64,000 nt of DNA from Antedon mediterranea (lineage: Eukaryota > Echinodermata > Crinoidea > Comatulida > Antedonidae), in contig NC_092677.1 in the NCBI RefSeq assembly GCF_964355755.1, positions 18,818,101-18,882,100 of the forward strand, written 5' to 3'. Positions 34,701 through 46,700 of the stretch are shown here, one piece after another. The position numbers and the translations under genes were made by a program. Every line of letters starts with the position of its first letter. Positions within the stretch are counted from its first letter, which is position 1. The notes under the pieces are model-generated. The model was not told the origin of the DNA, ran no database searches, and saw nothing but the letters and a program-made list of their open reading frames with translations.

Positions 34701-37700
34701 CTTCTAATAGTAACCCACACTCTAATAGTAACCCCTCTTCAAATAGTAACCCACACTCTAATAGTAACTCCCCTTCTAATAGTAACCAACACTCTAATAG
34801 TAACCCCCTTCTAATAGTAACCCACACTCTAATAGTAACTCCCCTTCTAATAGTAACCCACACTCTAATGGTAACCCCCTTCTAATAGTAACCCACACTC
34901 TAATAGTAACCCCTCTTCAAATAGTAACCCACACTCTAATAGTAACTCCCCTTCTAATAGTAACCAACACTCTAATAGTAACCCCCTTCTAATAGTAACC
35001 CACACTCTAATAGTAACCCCTCTTCAAATAGTAACCCACACTCTAATAGTAACTCCCCTTCTAATAGTAACCAACACTCTAATAGTAACCCCCTTCTAAT
35101 AGTAACCCACACTCTAATAGTAACTCCCCTTCTAATAGTAACCCACACTCTAATGGTAACCCCCTTCTAATAGTAACCCACACTCTAATAGTAACCCCTC
35201 TTCAAATAGTAACCCACACTCTAATAGTAACTCCCCTTCTAATAGTAACCAACACTCTAATAGTAACCCCCTTCTAATAGTAACCCACACTCTAATAGTA
35301 ACTCCCCTTCTAATAGTAACCCACACTCTAATAGTAACCCCCTTCTAATAGTAACCCACACTCTAATAGTAACCCACACTCTAATAGTAACCCACACTCT
35401 AATAGTAACCCCTCTTCTAATAGTAACCCCTCTTCTAATAGTAACCCACCCTAAAATACAATCAAAGAATAATAACCAAGGGTTACAATTAGAAGATTTA
35501 CGGTATGCTGTAGTCAAGTAATAATAAAATAATGAATATTTATATTTGCCCGCCTTGTTAAATAAGTCAATCTTCCAACTTAAAATTTTCTCTCCATTTC
35601 ACACATTATTGTTTTACAACATATATTCTCAGCATCCACTCAACATTTATTATTTGTATAATATTTCACAATTCTCAAAACTATATGCATCACGATGCAC
35701 TGAACAAAATGATCAACTAACGCTCTACTCCATTATCCAACTTTATGTGACAAAAATATGGTAGTGATTTGTATGATTTATTTCTTTTTTATTTTTAAAT
35801 GCGCCTTGAGCACTCTGGAGTGGTATGTGCGCTATAAAAATCTTATTATTATATTATTATTATAGTGATATGTCTTCATCATGTCCATGTATGTATTTGC
35901 ATTGATACCATTATTAACATTGACATTTGAAGTATGACAATCCTCATTGTGACCTTTATTAAACTAATTAGTCATGGTAACAGAGTACAGCTATATAATG
36001 TAAGTCAAAAAATCATTATGACGATGATTGAGGTACTACACTCTGAGACAGAGTACAAGATTAGGTAGCATGAATTCCATCTTACCTTTCTACTCAAAAT
36101 AAGTGATTCAGGCCACCTTACAATGTAATCAAATGAGAATGCCTCAAGACCAGATATATGGATTTCAGTAGGGTCCATCTCTTGAAAGACAACTAACAGT
36201 AAAAACAAACAAGCCAATATTATATATTATTAAAACATTTTTCAATACATAATTATTTACAATGTTTTAAAGCAGCCGAAAATTATTTCCTATGAACAGT
36301 GTATCTGATCACATTCTGCCAATCTCATACACTATGACACAGGCTATCCTGGATAAAGAATATTTCTGAGAAAAAACTATCTATGCCTCAAACAAGATTT
36401 ATTTTTATAAATATAAAACGTACCAAAAATCTTGTATCAAGACATGGTTTGTTTCTCTTGAACTAGACTTTATCTAGGAAGACCATTTCAAAGCTTGAAC
36501 CAACATGGCACTATGCTTGCTGAAAGATATACAAACCTCTAACCTTTTTCTTGTTTTGACTCAATAGATAGAATTCGCAATAGTTGGGTGATCAGATCGT
36601 AAGGTAGAAGAATTGGTCTGTAAAATAAAGGTTTGTAATAATAGCATGTTTTAAATCCTAATTTAGGATATAATTATCATGATTTTTCATTTGATCAAAG
36701 CAGCACAAGTTCATGCTTCAACAGGAGTAAGACATGTTTTGTGTGGAGCTTCTGGATTACTTACACTGCTGTATATGCTAATTTTCAGTGAATAAGTGAT
36801 GCCGAAACAAAAGACGGCGAAGGCTGTTAAGCCTGTCGACCAAGCCAGCAATGTGAACTTGGACGATGAATGCACAGGCTTTGAAACGTATGTTCGTTCT
36901 ACACTTAAATCGATGTTGGGTGAAAAAAGACAAATTAGACTTGATTTAAAGCTCAGGTACAGGCATGAATTTTAAATATAATATCTGGTTAATTATACAT
37001 AAATCAAATATTTGTAACAGAAATCAAGACGAAAAAACATGAATTTCCCTTAATATGGCCAAATACAAAATTTTGCAAAATTCTTCCATACAAACCAGGA
37101 AGACCTTTTTTCAGTAGTTAGGTAGTTAACCTAATGTAATAACATGTCTTGTGACTCCCTAGAAGGTGAAAAAAGATGGTGGATATACGGTGGATAATTT
37201 TTGCTATAGCATGAAAATAAAAATTTGAAGTTGAATAAAAATTCCAGAAATGTAATATTCAAGTTATATTACCTATACTTAGTCAACTGATAAAATTTTT
37301 TATCACACTGTTTATTTTTCGTAGCTTTTTAAAATGCCTCTCTATTTACAAAATTTGTGTACAAAAGAATAGAGATTTTACTGTGTAATTTTAACTATCC
37401 CCCACTGATAAGAAAGTGCTTATTTTCAACAAGCTTGTGTAACACAAATAAAATCCCAAAAATTATGAAACATAGGGGAAACTATAGATCGATAATTATT
37501 GGAATGTATGATCAATAGAAATTTTTTGCCCGTACCTGGCCTTTAAAAGATAGTATTGATAGTCTCAGAGAATTTCAACAATTGAAAGTAACAACAAAGA
37601 AACCAAAAGCCAGGTTGAAGCTCTTTAAAGCAAGATCAGCAAAATAAAAGATGGCCTCAACCAATCTGAGCGTTTTTCATGAAGAAACAACATTTGACTT

Positions 37701-40700
37701 ACCGGTTTTGAACAGGCTTCAAGGGAAAATTGTTTACTCTTGGCTGATGACCTGCTAGCTAAACACTTCACATTTGACTCTAAACCTAAACTCGAACGAA
37801 CACATCGCGACGGAAGATCTCAAAACGGTAAGCCACCTCACATTCTGATCAAGTTTTATCTTACACGGGCACCACTGCTCAAGCCTCATAAAGTCATCTT
37901 CGTCAAAACTTAATTTTAAGGCACATATGAGGGACGCAACGACAAACAACATTGGGTAAAAAGGTTGTGAAGCAATAATGGGCTTTTCAATCTGGAAATA
38001 GATAATGATAACCAGAATGCAAGGGATGCAGAGATTAAGCATCAGATAATTCAAGGCGGCCGAAATAAAAAGGTTCGAAGACAAGCTCTACATAAGGACT
38101 GGGATGGGTTTGCAAAGGTGCAAGATTTGCCAATTAATAAGAGCGAAGAATCAGATTGATCGACTTGATTTTGCAGTGAAATGTATAAGAAATGCCGAAC
38201 AGTTCAAATGCGTTATCTTTACTGGCGAGTGTACAATTGAACTTGAATTGAACAACCAAAATTGAAACCTAGGGCCAAACATCCAACAAAAGTACATGTA
38301 TGGGCAGCAATTTCTACAGAGGGAGCGACGTCAATCATCATATTTGACGTTATAATGAGGAAAGAATTTTATGTGGACACAATATTAGATAAAGTATTAC
38401 CTCCGTTTCATGACGGAAAAATATACTTCGCGTTACTCTGCCGATTATTTCAAAAGAGAAAACATATATTGGTGGGAAACCCTGGCGGAGTCACCAGACC
38501 TTAATCCAATCAAATTAATTAATCATTTCATGTTTTTGCAAGTATACATTTTTTTTAATAGTACAATACAAAAAAAAATGTATGTATGGAATGAATGATA
38601 AAATGAAAGAAACTATTGTAACACTAGTCTGTACTGCCGTGTAAATGCATGAAAAGGGGATATGCAGTGATTAGCCACATATGAAACTATGTATGCTAAT
38701 TAGGTACAAGCTTTGATTGAATAAAAGCACAACAGTTACTGCATTTCAATCTATTACAACCCAACCTCCACACAGCCTAAGAATGAATTAAAGAATACCT
38801 ACTTGAGGTCATCTTTGAAAGGATCTGCATTTGCTTCACTGGTTCTGATGGCCAATTCCACCAGAGACTCCAACCTTGATGGCATTATTTCTTCCATGCC
38901 TTTCTTCATTTCATCTTCTGTGATGTCCATAAAGTGAACAAAGAAATCACCTTGCTCCATCAGGAAATATCGCTTGATGGATCTAAATACAAGAGATAAT
39001 CCAGAATTACATACTTGAGATGCAGAAATGAGGAATGCTAGAGTAAATGGCATAAAAAATTATCAGAATTTACCTGGGTAAATGATGAATTCGGCATTAA
39101 GCCAATCAGAAAAATATACCAGTTAAAACAATCCACGTTCATTTTCCTCTTGCACTGTAAAAGGCTTCGATTTCCCACCTTTTTATACTGTTTTATTATG
39201 GCTTGGGATTGATTTTAAAATTTAATTTATTTATTTGACCAATAAACCATAATATAAAATATACAGAGATGGAAAAATGAAAATAAAAAATTATATTTTG
39301 TTCATAATTCACCCAACAAGGGCCAGTGTTTGATTCACAGAGCACGAGAACAGGATCAAACAACCCCCTAAATCGGTGACATCATAATTGATTTAAATCA
39401 CCACCCACACTTAAAAGTTATTTGGGTATGGTGTTTGTTGAGTAGAGTCTAGGCCTTTGACAAATTAAAATTGTTTTTCGCTTTTTATAAAAAGGTGTTG
39501 TGTAATCCCTCTGGTTAATAATGGAATAATCCTTTTAGTGGTCCGAGTTAATAGAATAAAACTCAGGTCTTGAAATTGAGTTTTCTCGATCTAGAAAGGG
39601 TGGATTCTGGGTTTTCCAGAAACTTCTTTCTAGAAACTTAAATAAAAATGGCATACCTGAGCCTTGCCATTAACTCTCGTTCTTGCATGAGTAGATCAAT
39701 CAGTTCTTGACTGGCATGACTAAAAGTCTTCTCAATCTGATCAACATACTCACGCTCATTTAATGTGTACAAAATTTCTTCAGCAATAGGACATGCTGGA
39801 CTGCGCCCTGAAATAATGTTTAAACAATTATCTGTCAATCGTTAAAATCACTAATATTTAAACGACGTTTATAAAAGGCTGACCGAAAAAGGGTGGGCTT
39901 TCTTTTTATTTGGCAAGCAATAAAAAAATATATCTTTCATTTCTTTTTGGAATAATTATCAATCAATCAATCAATCAATCGTTCGATTTATATAGCGCCA
40001 TTCCAACATTCATTGCTCATGGCGCTGTAAAAAATCAGAAAAGGTGAGTTTTGAGTAGTGACTTAAAGTGACTCAATAATGATGTGTGTTTAATGTTCAA
40101 TGGTAGGTGGTTCCAGAGCCTAGGTCCAGCAACACTGAAAGTTCGATCTCCCCAACTATGTTTGCTCCTTGGAATGTCCAGTAGCACCTGATGACTAGAT
40201 CTTAGTTCTCGCTTTCCCTTCTTGACTGTCAACAATTCTGAGAGATATTTTGGAGCGCAACTATTTAGGCATCGGAACACCAGCAGCAGGATCTTAAATT
40301 TAACACGTGACTCCATGGGTAGCCAATTTAACTCTTTGAACAATGGTGTGACGTGATCATACTTCTTGGCACACATCACCAAGCGAGCTGCCCAATTTTG
40401 CACCTTCTGGAGAGTCCGCAACTGCTTCTTTGGCAGACCATACAGCAGGGAATTTCCCATATCAAGCCGACTGGTAACAAAAGCATGTACAATCTGCTCT
40501 GTTGCACAATGGTTCAAGTAACGTCTGATCTTGGCGATGTTACATAAATGGAAAATAGCAGATCGGCAGATTTTGTTGATATGTGATTCCATGGTCATTT
40601 TACAATCAAGTTGTACACCAAGGTTACGAACTTCTGATGATGGATTGACTAGTACGCCACCAATATGTAGGCCATCAAACCGGATCTTTTTTCTCTGCTG

Positions 40701-43700
40701 AACAGAACCAAATAGGATCACCTCGGTCTTTTTATCATTTAGCTTGAGGAAGTTGGAGCCCATCCATTTTCTAATCTCAGCAGTGCATGCTTCTAACCGT
40801 TTTACGGCGGACAGAAACTTGGTCTGGCAAGGCTTGACAGAAACGTAGATTTGTATATCATCTGCATAGAAATGATGACATAATCCGTGTCTTCGTATTG
40901 TTTCAGCAACTGGGGCAACATAGATGGAAAACAGCTGTGGTCCAAGCACCGAACCTTGTGGGACGCCACATAATAGAGGAAGGTCATCTGATGAAACATC
41001 ACCAATGCAGACGGCCTGGGTTCTGTTCCTTAGATATGATGTGAACCAAGACAATGCTTGATCTCTTACCCCAATATCATGTGACAATCTATGAAGAAGC
41101 AGTGAGTGATCTACTGTGTCAAAAGCAGCCGATAAGTCTAGTAAAACTAGAATAACAAGTTCTTGATTATCTATTGATGTCAAAACGTCATTCTGAACAC
41201 GTAGAAGCGCTGTCTCCACACTGTGGTTAGCTTTGTATGCTGATTGGTAAGTTTCATGGAGGTTGTGATTTGACAATGCTTAGAGAGTCTAACTGCAACA
41301 ACACGCTCAATAAGCTTCGAAACAAAGGATAAATTTGAAACCGGTCTATAATTTTTAAGAACTTCTGGGTTGAGGCCAGTCTTCTTCAGCAAAGGCCGTA
41401 CATGTGCTTTCTTTAAATTCTGCGGTACTGTGGATGCGATAAGTGAAAGATTAACTAATTTCATTAGCACTGGAACTATTACAGGAGCGCAATCCCTTAA
41501 AAGCCAAGTTGGAATAGGATCTAGCTCACAAGACTTTATCGGGGATGCCTTGATCAATTTCTCGATCTCCTCATCTGTGGTTGGTTCAAGAATAGACAGT
41601 TGACAGCTTAAAGGAGCCCTTGTACTAAATGTATGCGCATCTTGGAGAACAGATTGAGGAAATCCTGATCGAATTTTAGTGATCTTTTCATTAAAAAACT
41701 CTGAAAAACGTTCAGCAAGAATACTGGTTGATTTACAGGTAGGTAAGGGTGTCTTATTTCCTCTATGCAGTAACGTGTTTACAATTTTGAATAATTGCTT
41801 CTGGTCGCCTACAGCATTATTTACTAGAGCTGAGTGATATTCCAACTTTGCAGTATGAATATGCGATGATACACATTGGCGTTGATGTGTGTAAGCATAC
41901 CAATCAGTTTCGAGACCTGTCTTACGCCATTTCCTCTCCAGCTGCCTTCTTACTTTTTTCTGTTTTCGTATCTCATCAGTATACCATGGAGTTTGCGGTC
42001 GAATAGTCACCAGACGTGACTTAGTTGGAGCAAGTTTATCTATGATTGAACGCAATGTAGAGTTGTACATACATATAGCATCATCAATGTCACATGGAAG
42101 AGATACAGTCAGTGTTAGTGGTAGTAACTCGCTGACAACAGAGTCGGCACAGAGATTCTTGTAGTTACGACTAGAAACTATTTTCTGAGTTGGCGGCGGT
42201 TTATTTAACTGTAACTTACAATGTACGGCTGAGTGGTCAGATATTCAATAATCAACTATTCGAAAATCATCTAGGCTTTGACCTATTGGATTTCTCTGTT
42301 GAGTTGAAATTGCATGAGTGATTTTTATATATCATTATTTTAAGATTTTCATCCAGTAGCACGTAATTTCACATTAACACAAATAATTAAAACCAAAAAT
42401 ATCTGATCAAGCCTCTTTTTCAATTGATGATTTGCTTGTTTTTTTTAGGCCTTACAGTGTAGAAAAAAAAAACATAAATGTGTGGAATACCCTGCGTATT
42501 GCAGCCTACTGTGCTGAATAGCGCACAGGTGTGGATGACACAAACAACAAATAATAATGGATAAAATAATGGTATTCATTTACCACACTGTCTGATGACA
42601 TTGAGGTATTTTCCTGTGCTAAGTATCTTGTTTGCAACCGTCTCAAGGAAGACAGGAATTCTATCCCTACAAATGGTATAGCGTTGTTCCCAATACGCAT
42701 CATTATACTCCCATTGCAATTTCTCTTTATGAACTGAATCGTTTTCTTCCACCATAAACTAAAAAAAAATATTTAAAAATATATAAGAATTCCTGTTTTT
42801 GATGTAGATATATCACAATAATTAATATTAGCTAAACAAATTAAACTACTGTACTATTTTCTCATTTCTCCCCCGGGTATAATCTGCATTTTTGGATCAT
42901 TGGGTATAAGCCCACCCCCCAAACTTGACATAATTTCATGTTCAAGCGGGGTTGGCTTATAATCGCGTCAGTACGGTAGTAGTAATTTTTCATGTCTGGC
43001 TATGCTCACGATTTTTACTTTCCAAGTTGGGCCCTCTGTAAAATTGAATTTGGATTTTCATTAACAAGCTTAGAAATATAGTTTATCGTGTCCTCAACCA
43101 CAGTAGCCCAGTACAGACTGAAACGATGACGCTGCAGAATTAATACAGCACTATACCAATGAAAAATAAACTTATTTTCTTCTTTCTCATATAATAAACT
43201 TTTTCTTCATCAATTTCAACAATTGTACAACAGTACAAATTGTACAGCATATTATAGTTTTCATCTCTTCTAATAAAAAGTTACTCATGCTGTAAACAAG
43301 TTTATGCTAATATGTATAAAAATTGACAATTTACCAACCTCACAATAGGGATCCCGTATAATTCCCTTGTAAATCCATTTTTCAAGTATCTCAAAGTATG
43401 GAACACATGCTGATTGGGTGAGGTAAAGGCACAGATCCTGAGCTTTGGCATCACTGTAAAATAATCACATGGAATTTGATACAAAAATAACATTTCAGGA
43501 ATCATTAATGTTATTACATCTATACAAATGCAGCATAAATAGTTCCCAATGCATTATGGATTAAATGCCACTTTTCACATCTAGTAGTTTGATCTTTCGC
43601 AGGAATTGCAATGTTCAGGGTTAAAAAATAACCTCTAAATCACAGTGGCCGCATTTATACAAATTGAATATATCTTTAAAAAACACCTCTTTTTCAAAAC

Positions 43701-46700
43701 TCAATATTGAGATTTGAACAAAAACAATCTACTGTTCAGACCATTTTTCTGTCAGAGAAAATAAAATTTCCTGAGAATTAGTGATCTGGTCTGTGCAAGT
43801 GTTTATTGCAATACTCCATTATGACCATTTTCTTGTAACGTTACATTTGTGGATACACACCAAGTGTTTTCAAAAGGAATTTTTTGGAGATAATTATTAA
43901 ATCAATAACTTTTTAAAGTGAATTTATATTTTTAATTACCCAATCATTGCTGTTGTTTTCTCATGCAGTAAGCTTAGAACGGATCCACCTGAGCAAGCAC
44001 CTCTCTCAATACAGCTTGCTATTGATGCTAGAACATCAAGTGTCTGCATACAAGGCTGCAGATAGAACCATAGCCTTTGAAGGGGCAGATTCTCTAACAA
44101 GTATTGGTATTCTAATTGAGCAATAAGGATGAAATATTCCTGGAAAAAAACAAAAGAATCTATATATTAATGCTACTAAATTGGTCACATAATTTTACGT
44201 ATCTCCTCCGAAACCGCTGAATTGTACATGCTCACATTTGGTACACTAATGTTTCTTAATATGTCTTACATAATAGGTTTTATCACTTTCCTGAATTTTA
44301 TGGATAAACACTTAAAAAAGGCAAAAAATAACAGTAATTAATTACACGTATCCCTGCAACATAATGTATTTCGAATTCACAATTAGCTCAGTGAGTAAAA
44401 CCTGTGGCCATTGATATCAATGCTTAGTACAGTAGAGTTTGAATCCGCAAATGCTTGTTACATGTAACATTTTTACATACATTATTTAATAGAATATAGA
44501 GGCTGATATGAACTAAGTAAACAGGTGAAACCCAACCATGCCTGACAAAACATTGATCAGTACAGTTTAACAACTATTTCAAGAGTGGCAATTTTCTTGG
44601 TTTTGGTACACATAATTCTGGCCGTAGGCATAGTGGTGCATGACCGAGTAAGGCATGCAATGAAATTGAATTACTACAGCTACCATCTGATAGTAATGTT
44701 GCAATAAGTAATCATGTTTTAATCTTTTCTATATGAGTTTTTGACCTTTAAAATAAAATTAAATTTTGCTTAGAATTTCAAATTTATCAAAAATCAATAA
44801 TACCTTACCTTAATCAGCGTCCTAATTGCTTTAGAGAGGGCATGGTTTACCACACCATACTCAAACGCCACTTTATCCTCAACGAATCTCATGATAGTGG
44901 AGTAGTTGGAACACATTGGTAAGATTCTATAAACTAGCTCTTGAAGCGAAACATCAAGTGTAGGGTCAACATTAAACTCGCGTGGTGTTGCACTACCTGG
45001 CGATGGTTTCACAAAAATGTAACGCCCCTCACTCCCCTAAATAATTTGATATCAATAATAAAATCAATACAAAATGATGCCATGACACCATCATAATTAA
45101 CTCAAAAACAAGTCTTTTCCTTTACGTGTTAAAAATTTCAAATTCTGTTTAATCTCAAGTATGGATATAACATGCCATATGTGTGTAAAAATGTTTTCAT
45201 ATTATATTATTATATAATTATTATTAATAGAACTTGGACAAGATTAACTATTAGTATTGTTACTGTATGTTAGATGCTTGGTTCTAGGTCGATTTAGTTT
45301 TATGGGCAAATAAATGTGACAATCCATTAATTCTTCGAAAATATATGGCGTTTGATTTAAGTACAGGTTCACTAGTCAATGGACAGTATAACACAGGACA
45401 ACCTAGGGCAGGCAGGCAAACATTTTGGGCTTCACTAGTCAATGGACAGTATAAGACATGACAACCTAGGGCAGGCAGGCAAACATTTTGGGCTTCACTA
45501 GTCAATGGACAGTATAAGACATGACAACCTAGGGCAGGCAGGCAAACAGTTTGGGCTTCACTAGTCAATGGACAGTATAAGACATGACAACCTAGGGCAG
45601 GCAGGCAAACATTTTGGGCTTCACTAGTCAATGGACAGTATAACACATGACAACCTAGGGCAGGCAGGCAAACAGTTTGGGCTTCACTAGTCAATGGACA
45701 GTATAACACATGACAACCTAGGGCAGGCAGGCAAACATTTTGGGCTTCACTAGTCAATGGACAGTATAAGACATGACAACCTAGGGCAGGCTGGCAAACA
45801 TTTTGGGCTTTAAAGTATTTGATAATTACACAAACATTTTTTTTCTATAAAAGTTACCTTCAAAACCATGAGGAGATCTTGAACAATTGCTAACTCTTGT
45901 ACAGCAAGTGGTTGATTACCAAGTGGAACACTAGTTTGCGTTGTACCCTTCGCAGATACCACAAACTCATCTGTCAAATGAGGGCGCTCATAGGCCCACG
46001 CAGGAATTACCGGTAGATTAATAGATGCTGAAATTGGAATCGAAATAACTTTTGCCATGACATATAGTAGTAACACCACAATATATGTTGGAACAAATTG
46101 TGGCAATTACCGTACTACTGAAGTACCTAAAAAAAATATTTCAATAGTGCCAGGCTACACATTTTGACCAATACAAACTATCGAACGGCTATTGAGCTGC
46201 TGTAAAATATCTTTTTGTTGACATAAGCATTGCTGATCTAGTGAGATGAGATTGTACAAGATCTGTTTTTGTAAAATGAAACAACAAAGTTTGAATAGAT
46301 TGTACAGTATAATATATACATATTAAAACACATACAACTTTTCTTGGTTTGGCGTTCTCTCATCATCCTACGAAGGGACTCTGAAGTCTGTACTGGACTA
46401 CTGGTGCTGGCAAATGATAGCAGCTGGTTTCTTAACTCTGACACTTCCCTGTCTGACATTTTGGATCCTGAATGGGGTAGTTGCATTTTATCCATTGGTG
46501 TTTCCATCTTCTTAGCATTTTTCTCCAGCGTTTTAACAACAGCTCTATCATCAGATATCTTTGAAAGAAGAGAGACAAGGACATCCAAGTCACGAACACT
46601 GCAAAACAAAGTTTATATTTTATTGTAAATATCTACAAAATAAAACAAGTATTTCAAATCTGTGCTGAAATCTTGCAAAATCTCTACAAATTCTGTATTT

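Larger units (their letters stand above)
29532..35508. mobile_element. 6 kb TIR-bounded satellite array in a TUBGCP2 intron
   Basis: The left end GCATACCGTAAATCTTCTAA continues as TAGTAACCC; the right end is its inverse (GGGTTACAATTAGAAGATTT then ACGGTATGC), 28 of 29 bases matching. Between them are hundreds of 17-18 bp units of two main kinds, CTAATAGTAACCCACACT and CTAATAGTAACCCCCTT. The inner part of each terminal repeat is itself one such unit. Units of the same kind cluster (for example TTATAACCCCCTTCTAA at 29870-30240), and higher-order blocks of about 100-180 bp occur at 34720-35300. Minus-strand open frames such as VTIRVWVTIRVW are artefacts of the repeat. Confidence 0.9.

Noticed and set aside
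29532-35508. CRISPR array
   Set aside because: Units are 17-18 bp head to tail with no unique spacers, in an animal intron bounded by inverted repeats.
30777-35517. Many VTIRVWVTIRVW or LLLECGLLLEGG frames
   Set aside because: Artefacts of the 17-18 bp satellite; no start context, no domain, and frame changes with unit length.
37755-38084. 109-codon minus-strand frame with membrane-like segments
   Set aside because: It is the antisense of the ORF1 remnant, whose plus-strand translation gives recognisable motifs.
45284-45757. 157-codon frame with a 21-residue repeat
   Set aside because: Intronic 63 bp repeat in TUBGCP2; open because the period is a multiple of three.
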